46,394 nucleotides of DNA from Paracoccus maritimus (GTDB lineage Bacteria; Pseudomonadota; Alphaproteobacteria; Rhodobacterales; Rhodobacteraceae): positions 1-46,394 of the forward strand of contig NZ_JANAVZ010000016.1 of the NCBI RefSeq assembly GCF_025195095.1. Direction: 5' to 3'. Below, in pieces: positions 15,125-23,515 of this stretch. A program made the translations under genes and the position numbers. The notes under the pieces were generated by a model. The model was given only the letters and a program-made list of their open reading frames with translations. It had not been told where the DNA came from and ran no database searches. Every line of letters starts with the position of its first letter. Positions within the stretch are counted from its first letter, which is position 1.

Positions 15125-15187
15125 CGCTTCCTCCTCTCGGTTCGCCGCCAGCTAAGACCGCGCGGATGGGAAAGTCCACCGGGGGGG

Positions 15188-16906
15188 TCAGGCGCGCGTG
15201 CCGCTGAACCGCTGTTCCCATTCCGCGCGTTGATCGTCGGTGATCTTGGCGAACAGAACCTCGGGCACGGCGAATTCGTGGCCGACAGGCAGCGCCGTCA
15301 GGGCCTGGGCCACGTCGTCGGGCCAGTCGCGCTGGTCACTGCGCATCGCCTGCAGCATCGCGTCAGCCGCGAACGGGATGAAGGGAGCGGATAGCACCGC
15401 GTAAAGCCGGATCAGGTTCAGCCCAAGCCGCACCTGCATGGCGGCCTTTTCCGGGTGTGTCTTGAAGGTTGACCAGGGCGCGGCGGTCTGAAGATATTCG
15501 TTGCCAAGCACCCATATTCCCCGCAATTCGGCTGCGGATTTGCGGATCTCCATCCGCGCCATGCTGTCCTGGTAGGCGCGAATGCGGGTTGTCAGATCGG
15601 CGATCAGGCGCGTCTCGTCGGCGCCGTATTCGCCGCCCTCGGGAACCGCTTCGCCGAACTTGCTGCGGCAGAACTTGGTGATCCGGCTGACGAAATTGCC
15701 CAGAACATCGGCCAGATCCTTGTTCACCGATTGCTGGAAATTCTCCCACGTGAACTCGCTGTCGCCTGATTCGGGCGCGTGGGACAGCAGCCACCAGCGC
15801 CAGTAATCGGCGGGCAGGATTTCCAGCGCGTGGTCCATGAACACCCCGCGCCCCTGGCTGGTCGAGAACTGGCCGCCATCATAGGTGAGGTAGTTGAAGG
15901 ACTTGATGTAATCGACCATCTTCCACGGCTCGCCCGATCCGATCATCGTGGCCGGAAAGGACAGCGTGTGGAAGGGCACGTTATCCTTGCCCATGAACTG
16001 GGTATAGGTCACGTCATCGGCGCCTTCGTCGGTTCGCCACCAGCGGCGCCAGTCGGCTTCGGATCTGCCATTCGCGTCTGCCCATTCGGCAGTGGCGCCG
16101 ATATATTCGATGGGCGCGTCGAACCAGACATAGAAGACCTTGCCCTCCATCCCCGGCCAGTCCTGATCACCGCGCTTGACCGGGATGCCCCAGCTGAGGT
16201 CGCGGGTGATGCCGCGATCCCGCAGCCCGTCGCCGTCGTTCAGCCATTTGCGCGCGATCGAGGTGGTCAGGATCGGCCAGTCCTTCTTGCTGTCGATCCA
16301 CGCGGCGATCTGATCCTTCAGCGCGGACTGACGCAGATACAGATGCTTCGTCTCGCGCACCTCCAGATTGGTGCTGCCGGAAATGGCGCTGCGCGGGTCA
16401 ATCAGATCGGTCGGGTCCAACTGTTTTGTGCAGTTCTCGCACTGGTCGCCGCGGGCCTTGTCATAGCCGCAATTGGGGCAAGTGCCTTCGATATAGCGAT
16501 CCGGAAGGAAACGCCCGTCGTCGATGGAATAGACCTGTTTTTCAGAGACTTCGCGGATGTAATCGTTGTCCGCCAACTTGCCCGCCAGATGTTGGGTCAG
16601 CCGCCGGTTCCGGTCGCTGGAGGACCGGCCATAGAGGTCGAAGGACAGCCCGAAACCCTGTGCCAGATCGGTCTGCACCTTGTGCATCCGGGCGCAGTAA
16701 TCGGCCACCGGTTCGCCGGTCTTGGCGGCGGCCAGTTCGGCCGGGGTGCCGTGTTCGTCGGTGGCGCAGATGAACATCACCTCGTGCCCGCGCGCCCGCA
16801 GATAGCGGGCGTATAGATCGGCGGGCAGTTGCGAGCCGACGAGATTGCCCAGATGCTTGATGCCGTTGATATAGGGCAGGGCAGAGGTGATCAGATGGCG
16901 GGCCAT
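15188..16906 (-). CDS. metG: Methionyl-tRNA synthetase
   Basis: A 572-residue class I synthetase that charges tRNA-Met. The N-terminus reads [18 protein letters not shown], with HLGN as the HIGH motif. A zinc knuckle carries two CxxC pairs ([17 protein letters not shown]). The KMSKS loop reads QFSTSQGRG, the FSTSR-like variant known in one branch of MetRS enzymes, where the first Lys is replaced. The catalytic [10 protein letters not shown] block and the anticodon-binding C-terminal domain ([21 protein letters not shown]) are clear. There is no C-terminal tRNA-binding EMAP domain. Start ATG 16906 follows AAGGACG. A long intergenic region with an 11-bp repeat array lies upstream. Confidence 0.95.
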   Translation of the reverse strand: MARHLITSALPYINGIKHLGNLVGSQLPADLYARYLRARGHEVMFICATDEHGTPAELAAAKTGEPVADYCARMHKVQTDLAQGFGLSFDLYGRSSSDRNRRLTQHLAGKLADNDYIREVSEKQVYSIDDGRFLPDRYIEGTCPNCGYDKARGDQCENCTKQLDPTDLIDPRSAISGSTNLEVRETKHLYLRQSALKDQIAAWIDSKKDWPILTTSIARKWLNDGDGLRDRGITRDLSWGIPVKRGDQDWPGMEGKVFYVWFDAPIEYIGATAEWADANGRSEADWRRWWRTDEGADDVTYTQFMGKDNVPFHTLSFPATMIGSGEPWKMVDYIKSFNYLTYDGGQFSTSQGRGVFMDHALEILPADYWRWWLLSHAPESGDSEFTWENFQQSVNKDLADVLGNFVSRITKFCRSKFGEAVPEGGEYGADETRLIADLTTRIRAYQDSMARMEIRKSAAELRGIWVLGNEYLQTAAPWSTFKTHPEKAAMQVRLGLNLIRLYAVLSAPFIPFAADAMLQAMRSDQRDWPDDVAQALTALPVGHEFAVPEVLFAKITDDQRAEWEQRFSGTRA

Positions 16907-17452
16907 GGGGGTGCGTCCTTTTCAGTCGGCGCGATATCTAGCCCTGTTGCAGGCCGAATGAAAGTGGCGGGCGTTGCTTGGTGTCACTGCGCAACGGGTC
17001 GGCGCGGGCACGTGCCGCGATCCCCTGTAAATGCTGGGCCGGGTGCCTGCACCACCCGTGCACCGGGGCGGCACCGCGCGTGCACAGCCTGTACACCGCT
17101 TGCGAACGTTGCGCGCATCTTGCGGCCAGCAGCAGACGCGCGGCTTGCGCCGCGGCGGCAGAAACCGCTGTTTCCTATCCGCACCAATTCGATGAACGGG
17201 CCGCAGCAGCCGATCAGCAGGCAGATCCATGATCGGCCAGCCTCGGCAGCAGCCAGGTCTTCGCGAGAGCACTGTCAAATTGGTGTTACAATCCTGGGAC
17301 GGCGTTGTCCCGCCAGCCATCGGGCGATAGCCATGCCGAATGCCCGAATTCTACAGTAAGGCCTTTGTCGCCCCCTCAGCCGCTTGTCAGAGAACATCTT
17401 TTGCCCGTGTCGCGATGCGCGCGCGGCGAGTTTCGCAATCCGGCGGGGCGAC
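16907..17452. other. 546-base divergent intergenic region
   Basis: It lies between metG (minus) and the membrane protein gene (plus). It holds the five-copy 11-bp repeat array (17045-17099) and a small hairpin GGGAC-GGCGTT-GTCCC (about 17295-17310). No gene is supported: the frames that cross it lack ribosome binding sites and recognisable content. An alternative TTG start of the membrane protein at 17384 would shorten it. Confidence 0.5.
17045..17099. repeat. Five phased 11-bp degenerate repeats with TGCAC core
   Basis: TGCAC-like cores begin at 17048 (TGCAC), 17059 (TGCAC), 17070 (GGCAC), 17081 (TGCAC) and 17092 (TACAC), exactly 11 bases apart. The approximate unit is gcgTGCACcgc. The period is one helical turn, so all cores face the same side of the DNA. 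It is not a multiple of three, so a coding repeat is unlikely. The array lies about 140 bases upstream of metG and 350 bases upstream of the divergent gene. A cooperative operator array is the simplest reading. Confidence 0.6.
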
Positions 17453-18109
17453 ATGATCCGGATATCTCGACGGATTACCCTGGGCACCGGGACCGTTTTC
17501 GGACTTGGCTGCATGATCGCATCGCTGGTGACGCTGCTCTGCCTGATCTTCACCGAAGATGTCTATGCGCTGTTCCACGAGGGCGGACCGGTCGAAGGGA
17601 TGTCAGCAGCCTTCTGGTTCGCGGCGGCGCTGTGGCTGACGGTCCATTTCGTTCGCAACAGTCAGTGGCGCATGTGGCATGCGGTGGTTCTGCTGTGTGC
17701 TGCCGGAATGCGCGAACTGGATTGGGACAAGGCCTTTACCCAGGAAGGCGTCCTGCAACTGCGCCTGTATTCCGGCGATGCACCCCTTGTGCAGAAGGCC
17801 ATCGGGGCGGCGATCGTCGTGTTGATCCTGGTGGCCGGAATGCGGCTTCTGATCCGCGATCTGCCCGGTTTCCTGCGTCGTTTGCCCCTGATGCGCGCAG
17901 ATGAATGGTTGGTGGTCCTGGTGGTCAGCCTTCTTTTCGTCGCCAAGACCATCGACGGGCTGGGACGCAAGCTGGCGCCTTTCGGCATCGAGGTCACGGA
18001 ATGGGTCAGCGGCTTTGCCGGGCACGCCGAAGAGTCGATGGAGCTGTTCGCCGCGATCCTGATCCTGCAAGTCGTGGCCCTGCATGTGGGGCGCAAGGCC
18101 CCGCGATAG
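17453..18109 (+). CDS. Integral membrane protein of unknown function
   Basis: A 218-residue protein with about six hydrophobic helices: GTVFGLGCMIASLVTLLCLIF, AAFWFAAALWLTVHF, MWHAVVLLCAAGM, AIGAAIVVLILVAGMRLLI, WLVVLVVSLLFVA and ELFAAILILQVVALHV. No domain is recognised. Conserved-looking polar stretches are REL-DWDKAFTQEG and KTIDGLGRKL. The ATG at 17453 follows GGCGGGGCG and gives MIRISRR; an upstream TTG at 17384 would add 23 residues. It stands alone, divergent from metG and 87 bases before nudC. Confidence 0.65.
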   Translation: MIRISRRITLGTGTVFGLGCMIASLVTLLCLIFTEDVYALFHEGGPVEGMSAAFWFAAALWLTVHFVRNSQWRMWHAVVLLCAAGMRELDWDKAFTQEGVLQLRLYSGDAPLVQKAIGAAIVVLILVAGMRLLIRDLPGFLRRLPLMRADEWLVVLVVSLLFVAKTIDGLGRKLAPFGIEVTEWVSGFAGHAEESMELFAAILILQVVALHVGRKAPR

Positions 18110-18196
18110 GCCCGGCGCAAGGACCGGGCGTCAGCTGGAAGGCAGAATGGATCTGATCAGCTTGCCTCGCCGCAGCGGTCCGGATAGGCAAGTCGG

Positions 18197-19159
18197 ATGA
18201 TCCCCGAATCCGACGTGACCTTTGCCGGCAGTTTTCTGGACCGTGCCGACCGGCTGCGCGGGGACGCGGACTGGCTGGCGGCACGGCTGGCCGATCGGGA
18301 CAGCATGGTGCTGCCGTTCTGGCGCGGCAAGCCGCTGTTCGACCTGACAGCATCGGGGCCCCGTCTGGCGTGGCTGTCGGCCACCGAGGATCTGGTCGCG
18401 GATTGTCCCGAACCCACGGTGTTCATGGGGCTGGACGATGCAGGGGTCGCGCATTTCGCGGCCGATGTATCCTATCTGGCCCCGCCTGACGAACATCCCG
18501 CCCAATTCATTGACAGTCAGACGCTGGATCTGTCCGAGACGCGCAAATTCATCGAACTTCGCGCCATCATGGCCGATATCGACCATCGTGACGCGGGGAT
18601 CGCGGCGGCGGCGAAGGGCATTTTCGAATGGCGTCTGACGCACGGGTTCTGCGCCAATTGCGGACATCGCAATCGTGCCAGCCACGCTGGCTGGCGGTTC
18701 GATTGCCCGTCCTGCGGCCGGCAGCATTTCCCGCGCACCGATCCGGTCGTCATCATGCTGGTGCTGGACGGCGACCGGGTGCTGCTGGGTCGGCAGTCGG
18801 GCTGGCCCGAGGGGATGTATTCGCTGCTGGCGGGGTTCATGGAGCCGGGCGAGACCGTGGAAGAGGCCGTCCGGCGCGAGGTTCTGGAAGAGGCCGGGAT
18901 CGTGGTGGACGCGGTGCGCTATGTCACCTCGCAGCCGTGGCCTTTTCCGGCATCGTTGATGATCGGTTGCGCAGGGCGCGCTGTGACGACGGCGATCACG
19001 CGCGATCCGCACGAGCTGGAGGACGCGATCTGGGTGCCGAAATCCGAAATCGCCGAGGCACTTGAAGGCCGCCACGACCGGATCGCCCCGGCGCGCAAGG
19101 GGGCCGTGGCGCAGGTGATCCTGCGGGCCTGGGTTCGGGGGCAGATCAAGGGGATTTAG
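18197..19159 (+). CDS. nudC: NAD(+) diphosphatase / NAD-decapping Nudix hydrolase NudC
   Basis: A 320-residue NudC. It hydrolyses NADH to NMNH and AMP and removes NAD caps from RNA. The zinc ribbon has C-x2-C ... C-x2-C (FCANCGHRN and FDCPSCGRQ, about 153-176). The Nudix box is GFMEPGETVEEAVRREVLEE followed by AGI. The SQPWPFPASLM motif right after is the NudC-specific SQPWPFPxS signature. The N-terminal domain is less conserved, as usual. It is convergent with the MliC-like gene, with only six bases between stops. The start at ATG 18197 has only a weak Shine-Dalgarno. Confidence 0.95.
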   Translation: MIPESDVTFAGSFLDRADRLRGDADWLAARLADRDSMVLPFWRGKPLFDLTASGPRLAWLSATEDLVADCPEPTVFMGLDDAGVAHFAADVSYLAPPDEHPAQFIDSQTLDLSETRKFIELRAIMADIDHRDAGIAAAAKGIFEWRLTHGFCANCGHRNRASHAGWRFDCPSCGRQHFPRTDPVVIMLVLDGDRVLLGRQSGWPEGMYSLLAGFMEPGETVEEAVRREVLEEAGIVVDAVRYVTSQPWPFPASLMIGCAGRAVTTAITRDPHELEDAIWVPKSEIAEALEGRHDRIAPARKGAVAQVILRAWVRGQIKGI

Positions 19160-19165
19160 GCGGCC

Positions 19166-19528
19166 CTATTGCGTCGCGCCGGGATCTGTCGCGGTGCAGC
19201 TTTGCCCATCGCCGTCGGTTCCGCCCTCGGCCATCGCGTCGCGCAGGGTGGCCTGATCGCCCTTGGTCCACCATTCGTACTGACCCGACACATAGCGCGC
19301 GCCCGATCCCGAGATGACGTTGACGAAGATGCGCTGCTGGCCATCGATCGGCAGCAGGGCAAGGTTGTTCGGCTGGGCGTTGATGTATTGAACCGGGAAC
19401 GGCTCGTCGCCATCGCAGGAAAACTGTGCCGAGATCACTTGCGCGTCGGGCCCGAAGGGGATCGACAGGCTGATGTCGGCTGCGGCGGGCGTCCCCAGCG
19501 TCAGAAGGGAAAGGGCAAGGCGGATCAT
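19166..19528 (-). CDS. MliC-like (lysozyme inhibitor fold) exported protein
   Basis: A 120-residue exported protein: signal peptide MIRLALSLLTLGTPAAA, then a domain with the MliC-type pattern FSCDGDEPFPVQYIN, VNVISGSGARYVSG and YEWWTKGD. MliC proteins bind and inhibit C-type lysozyme in the periplasm or outer membrane. There is no lipobox cysteine at the cleavage site, so it would be periplasmic. A second Cys (GQSCTATD) near the C-terminus could bond with the first. The family call is by pattern and length. It sits upstream-to-downstream behind the Nudix gene on the minus strand. Confidence 0.65.
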   Translation of the reverse strand: MIRLALSLLTLGTPAAADISLSIPFGPDAQVISAQFSCDGDEPFPVQYINAQPNNLALLPIDGQQRIFVNVISGSGARYVSGQYEWWTKGDQATLRDAMAEGGTDGDGQSCTATDPGATQ

Positions 19529-19601
19529 GGCATCGGTCCAATCTTGTGGTGTTTCCCCGATGCTGACCGCGCGGGCGGCGTTGCGCAAGGACTGATCAAG
19601 G

Positions 19602-20030
19602 TCAGACTGCTGCGTGGCGGGCGGCGGCGCCGCGCAGGATCGTATCGACATGCGCGGACAGGGGCAGGGCGCCCGACAGGACGTGATCGACCGGCCACCA
19701 GGCGGCCTCCAGCGCGTCATCGGCCGCCACCGGGTCGCCCGAGACATAATCGCACAGGACCGCGGCCAGCAGGAAATGGAACTGCAACGCCCCCGCCGGA
19801 TCGCGCTGGATCAGATCGACGTTGTCCAGATAGCGGCGCGGCGTGGCGATCACGCCGGTTTCCTCGGCCAGTTCGCGGGCGGCAGCGTCAAGCGCGGTCT
19901 CGCCCGGATCGACATGGCCGCCCGGAAAGCCCCACAGCCCGGCATCGGGCGGATTGCGACGGCGCGCCAGCAACACCCGGCCGGCACGCAGCGTCACGGC
20001 CAGCGCGGCGAGGCGGGGGAAATGGGTCAT
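19602..20030 (-). CDS. Nudix hydrolase
   Basis: A 142-residue single-domain Nudix hydrolase. The Nudix box is complete: GGHVDPGETALDAAARELAE followed by ETGV (G-x5-E-x7-REUxEExGU, with Ala/Arg variations). The N-terminus LLARRRNPPDAGLWGFPGG resembles ADP-ribose pyrophosphatase/MutT-like members, but the substrate cannot be given. It is 13 bases downstream of gcrA on the same strand, so it is likely co-transcribed with it. The C-terminus ends without a further domain. Confidence 0.88.
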   Translation of the reverse strand: MTHFPRLAALAVTLRAGRVLLARRRNPPDAGLWGFPGGHVDPGETALDAAARELAEETGVIATPRRYLDNVDLIQRDPAGALQFHFLLAAVLCDYVSGDPVAADDALEAAWWPVDHVLSGALPLSAHVDTILRGAAARHAAV

Positions 20031-20043
20031 TGCCCGTGTTCCG

Positions 20044-20655
20044 TCACCGGCGACGGTCGCGGCGCGAGCTCATCGGCTGGAAGGCGACGCCGACATGGGC
20101 CTCGCAATAGGGCTTGCCGGGCTGGCTGGGCAGGCCGCAGAACCAGAACTTGTCGGTGGCCGGATCGCCGATCGGCCATTTGCAGGTCCGTTCGGTCAGT
20201 TCCATCAGGGTCAGCTTGCGGGCCTTCTTCTCGACCTCGCGGACCGAGGCCAGGGCTTCGGGGCTGATCTCGTTGGCCGAGGGTTGCGGCGGCAGGGGCT
20301 GACCCGCCGGCACGATCTGGCGGCGCGGCGACGGTGTGAAGGCGGCCTGAGTCGCGGGTTCTTCGGACTCCGGCTCGGCGATGGCGGGGCCGGGATCGGC
20401 CAGCGGCTCGGCGCGCGTCGCGGTGGCGGCGGGTGCGGGCTTGCGTTCGACCTTCTTCTCGGGTTCGGGGGCGGGCGTCGCCGCCGCGGGCGCGGCCTCG
20501 GCCTCGTCGCTGCGGTTCGACAGGCCCAGGCGATGCACCTTGCCGATCACCGCGTTGCGGGTCACGCCGCCCAGTTCCTTGGCGATCGCGCTGGCCGACT
20601 GGCCCTCGCCCCACATGCGCTTCAGCGTGTCGACACGTTCATCCGTCCAGGACAT
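20044..20655 (-). CDS. gcrA: Cell-cycle transcription regulator GcrA
   Basis: A 203-residue GcrA family regulator. In Caulobacter GcrA binds sigma70 RNA polymerase and activates promoters with GANTC sites methylated by CcrM. The N-terminal helix-turn-helix is clear: SWTDERVDTLKRMW, then GQSASAIAKELGGVTRNAVI and GKVHRLGLS. A long Ala/Pro/Glu-rich linker follows (about 50-140). The C-terminal domain has CKWPIGDP, FCG and YCEAH, matching the conserved RNA-polymerase-binding end. ATG 20655 is chosen because MSWTxxRV is the canonical start; the open frame extends 12 codons further. Confidence 0.95.
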   Translation of the reverse strand: MSWTDERVDTLKRMWGEGQSASAIAKELGGVTRNAVIGKVHRLGLSNRSDEAEAAPAAATPAPEPEKKVERKPAPAATATRAEPLADPGPAIAEPESEEPATQAAFTPSPRRQIVPAGQPLPPQPSANEISPEALASVREVEKKARKLTLMELTERTCKWPIGDPATDKFWFCGLPSQPGKPYCEAHVGVAFQPMSSRRDRRR

Positions 20656-20772
20656 GGCTGCCTTTCCGGGCGGGTCCGGGCCCGCCGCCATCTTGAAACC
20701 TGCGATTGACCCCGTCAGAAACGGGATGCCGAGATTTAGCCCCCGGGACGCAGGAATTCAAGGACCGCGCGC

Positions 20773-21591
20773 ATGGACAATATCAGGATCACCGATCGCC
20801 CCGCCATGGGCGTGCGCCGCTTTGGCCGCGTCAACTGGCTGGGTCTGCGCACATTGGCCACCCGCGAGGTGATGCGGTTCATGGCGGTGTGGCAGCAGAC
20901 GATCTTTGCGCCGCTGATGACGGCGGCGCTGTTCGTGCTGGTCTTTGCGCTGGCGCTGGGGCGCGGCCGGGGCGAGATCATGGGCCTTCCCTATCTGCAG
21001 TTCCTGGGGCCGGGCATCCTGATGATGACGGTGATCCAGAATTCCTTCGCCAACACCTCGAGTTCGATCACCTCGGCGAAGGTGCAGGGAAACATCGTCG
21101 ATACGCTGATGCCGCCTCTGTCCGCGGCGGAACTGCTGGCCGGATATCTCAGCGGGTCGGTCGCGCGGGCGGCGCTGGTCGCGGCGGTGATCGGGACCGG
21201 CATGGTGATCGTGACGGGGGCGGGCATCGCGCATCCGCTGTGGGCCATCGCCTTCGTGCTGCTGGCCGCGCTGCTGCTGGGCGGGCTGGGGATTCTTGCC
21301 GGCATCATGGCGCAGAAATTCGACCAGATGGCGGCGATCACGAATTTCGTCATCACGCCGCTGTCGTTCCTGTCGGGCACCTTCTATTCGGTCCAGACCC
21401 TGCCCGAGCCGTTCCGCACGCTGTCGCACTGGAATCCGATCTTCTACCTGATCGACGGTGCGCGCTTCGGCGTGACCGGGGTCAGTGATGCGCCGCCGCT
21501 GCGTGGGCTGATCATCTGCACGCTGGTCGTGGCGGCGATCCTGGCGGTCGGCTGGCGCTGGCTGAATTCGGGATACCGCATGAAACCGTGA
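20773..21591 (+). CDS. ABC-2 type transporter permease
   Basis: A 272-residue ABC-2 family permease with six hydrophobic segments, for example TIFAPLMTAALFVLVFALAL, ARAALVAAVIGTGMVIVTG, WAIAFVLLAALLLGGLGILA and LIICTLVVAAILAVGW. The block GPGILMMTVIQNSFANTSSS and the late FLSGTFYSVQTLPEPFRTLS are typical of the YadH/NodJ-like subgroup, which exports carbohydrates, lipids or drugs together with a separate ATPase. No ATPase gene is adjacent; the partner must be elsewhere. The gene is divergent from gcrA across 117 bases, with argD downstream but 157 bases away. Confidence 0.88.
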   Translation: MDNIRITDRPAMGVRRFGRVNWLGLRTLATREVMRFMAVWQQTIFAPLMTAALFVLVFALALGRGRGEIMGLPYLQFLGPGILMMTVIQNSFANTSSSITSAKVQGNIVDTLMPPLSAAELLAGYLSGSVARAALVAAVIGTGMVIVTGAGIAHPLWAIAFVLLAALLLGGLGILAGIMAQKFDQMAAITNFVITPLSFLSGTFYSVQTLPEPFRTLSHWNPIFYLIDGARFGVTGVSDAPPLRGLIICTLVVAAILAVGWRWLNSGYRMKP

Positions 21592-21606
21592 TTGCGCGAC
21601 GCGCAA
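21592..21606. promoter_or_regulatory. 15-bp palindrome upstream of argD
   Basis: TTGCGCG-A-CGCGCAA is a perfect inverted repeat starting right after the permease stop codon and about 145 bases before argD. No T-run follows. It could be an operator for argD or a short hairpin ending the permease transcript. A second stem CCCGGC-CTT-GCCGGG lies at 21672-21686. No regulator can be named. Confidence 0.4.
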
Positions 21607-21748
21607 ATTGGCGCTATGGGCTTTGCCATGATCGCATGGACCGCCATACACGCCCGTCCCCGACGTTGACGCCCGGCCTTGCCGGGATACAGTCACCGTC
21701 CGATCACGTCTGCCATCACAATCTGTCATGCCATCCGGGGAACCCGCC

Positions 21749-22921
21749 ATGATGTCGCACGTCCTGCCGACCTATAACCGCGCGCCGATCTCTTTCGAAA
21801 AGGGCGAAGGCGCCTGGGCGATCGCCACGGACGGCACCCGATACCTGGATCTGGGGGCGGGGATCGCGGTCAATGTGCTGGGTCATGCGAACCCTGATCT
21901 GGTCGCGGCGCTGACCGAACAGGCGGGGCGGATCTGGCATGTGTCGAACCTGTACCAGATCCCGCAGCAGGAACGGCTGGCCGATCTTCTGGTGGACAAC
22001 ACCTTCGCCGACACGGTGTTCTTCACCAATTCCGGCACCGAGGCGGCCGAGCTGGCGATCAAGATGGTCCGCAAATACTGGGACCATGCCGGCGACCCGG
22101 ACCGCATCGAGATCCTGACCTTCGAAGGGGCGTTTCATGGCCGTTCGACCGGTGCCATCGCGGCGGCTGGGTCAGACAAGATGGTCAAGGGATTCGGTCC
22201 GCTGATGCCCGGCTTCCGTCACTTGCCGTGGGGCGACATGGAGGCGCTGAAACAGGGGATCACCAAATCGACCGCCGCTGTCATGCTGGAACCGGTGCAG
22301 GGCGAGGGGGGAATCCGTCCGATTGCCGATGAAGACCTGCGCCAGATCCGCGCGCTGTGCGACAGCGTCGGTGCGCTGCTGGTTCTGGACGAGGTGCAGT
22401 GCGGCATGGGCCGGACCGGCCGGCTGTTCGCGCATGAATATGCAGGGATCGTCCCCGACATCATGATGGTTGCCAAGGGCATCGGCGGCGGTTTCCCCCT
22501 GGGGGCGGTGCTGGCGACCGAAAACGCGGCCAAGGCCATGGTCGCGGGCACCCACGGATCGACCTATGGCGGCAATCCGCTGGCCTGCGCGGTGGGCGCG
22601 CGGGTCATGGAGATCGTCGCGGACGATGCGTTCCTGGCCGAGGTGAATCGCAAGGCCGCGCTGTTCCGCCAGAAGCTGGAGGGTCTGGTTGCGGCTCATC
22701 CGGACGTGTTTGATGGCGTGCGCGGGCAGGGGCTGATGCTGGGGCTGAAATGCCGCGCCGCGCCGGCCGATCTGGTCAAGGCAGGCTATGCCCAGCATAT
22801 CCTGACCGTGCCGGCCGCCGATAGCACGCTGCGCCTGCTGCCGCCGCTGAACATCACCGATGAGGACATCGCCGAGGCCGTCGCAAGGCTGGACCGGGCG
22901 GCCGCCAGCCTCGATGCCTGA
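21749..22921 (+). CDS. argD: Acetylornithine aminotransferase
   Basis: A class III PLP aminotransferase of about 390 residues. It makes N-acetylornithine from N-acetylglutamate semialdehyde in arginine synthesis, and often also serves as succinyldiaminopimelate aminotransferase in lysine synthesis. Motifs seen: FTNSGTEAAELAIKM (phosphate-binding), TFEGAFHGRS, EPVQGEGG, LDEVQCGMGRTG (cofactor Asp) and MMVAKGIGGGFPLG with the Schiff-base lysine. The start is ATG 21749 or the immediately following ATG 21752; an upstream ATG at 21728 adds seven unlikely residues. It is followed by an overlapping GNAT gene and then argF. Confidence 0.94.
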   Translation: MMSHVLPTYNRAPISFEKGEGAWAIATDGTRYLDLGAGIAVNVLGHANPDLVAALTEQAGRIWHVSNLYQIPQQERLADLLVDNTFADTVFFTNSGTEAAELAIKMVRKYWDHAGDPDRIEILTFEGAFHGRSTGAIAAAGSDKMVKGFGPLMPGFRHLPWGDMEALKQGITKSTAAVMLEPVQGEGGIRPIADEDLRQIRALCDSVGALLVLDEVQCGMGRTGRLFAHEYAGIVPDIMMVAKGIGGGFPLGAVLATENAAKAMVAGTHGSTYGGNPLACAVGARVMEIVADDAFLAEVNRKAALFRQKLEGLVAAHPDVFDGVRGQGLMLGLKCRAAPADLVKAGYAQHILTVPAADSTLRLLPPLNITDEDIAEAVARLDRAAASLDA

Positions 22922-23393
22922 CGACTACAGCTTCAGGCCGGTCACACGCGCCGATCTGCCAACGCTGGCAGACTGGCTGCGCGATCCGGTGGTGGCGGAA
23001 TGGTGGGAGGGGCCAGACCGGCAAATCGCGCTGGTGTCCGAGGATCTCGGCAATCCCGTCATGCGGCAGTTGATCGCGTTTCTGGGTTCGACCCCGCTGG
23101 GGTATGCGCAATATTATCCCGCCCATCACTGGCTCGCGCCGCATTTCGCCGATCTGCCCGCCGAAGCGGTGGCCATCGACGTGTTCGGGGCGCCGCAGGG
23201 TCGCGGCCATGGCGGGGCGTGGCTGCGTGTCCTGTGTGACAGGTTGCTGGAAGATGCGCCGCTGTTGGTGATCGACCCCGACCCGGCCAATCTGCGCGCG
23301 ATTCGCGCCTATGAAAAGGCGGGGTTTGCGGGCGATTCCATCCGCATCGACAGCGAAGGCCACCCGGTCCGCGTCATGACGCGACACCGATGA
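22914..23393 (+). CDS. GNAT acetyltransferase (AAC(6')-like)
   Basis: A 159-residue GNAT family N-acetyltransferase. The pattern YSFRPVTRADLPTLADWLRD, VVAEWWEGPD, AIDVFGAPQGRGHGGAWLRVL (acetyl-CoA-binding Q-x-x-G-x-G) and NLRAIRAYEKAGF is that of the aminoglycoside 6'-N-acetyltransferase-like/RimJ-type subgroup. Its substrate is unknown and resistance should not be assumed. The start overlaps the argD stop by 8 bases (ATGCCTGA), so it is translationally coupled to argD, and argF follows. Placement between two arginine genes could suggest an arginine-related amine substrate; that is speculation. Confidence 0.85.
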   Translation: MPDDYSFRPVTRADLPTLADWLRDPVVAEWWEGPDRQIALVSEDLGNPVMRQLIAFLGSTPLGYAQYYPAHHWLAPHFADLPAEAVAIDVFGAPQGRGHGGAWLRVLCDRLLEDAPLLVIDPDPANLRAIRAYEKAGFAGDSIRIDSEGHPVRVMTRHR

Positions 23394-23445
23394 GGTCGAT
23401 CTTCTGTGCCGAAATATCCCGGGGAAAGCGCGCGGGACGCGCGCC

Positions 23446-23460
23446 GGGGGCAGCGCCCCC
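23446..23460. repeat. GGGGGC-AGC-GCCCCC hairpin element before argF
   Basis: In the 122-base gap between the GNAT gene and argF there are stacked short palindromes: GCGCGC..GCGCGC (about 23428-23443), the 6-bp G/C stem given here, and GCCCGC..GCGGGC just after. A very similar GGGGGC-AA-GCCCCC unit lies at 37300-37313. It may be a dispersed intergenic hairpin family. Confidence 0.45.
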
Positions 23461-23515
23461 TTGACCCGCCCGCCACAAGCGGGCTTGCTGAAAGAAATCG
23501 CCGAAAGACACGCAG

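Noticed and set aside
14093..15394. 433-codon plus-strand frame over the arginase gene
   Set aside because: Shadow of arginase; no family motifs, and it runs into metG.
15188..16906. MetRS inactivation because KMSKS reads FSTSQ
   Set aside because: An FSTS-type loop is a known natural variant in this branch; all other motifs are intact.
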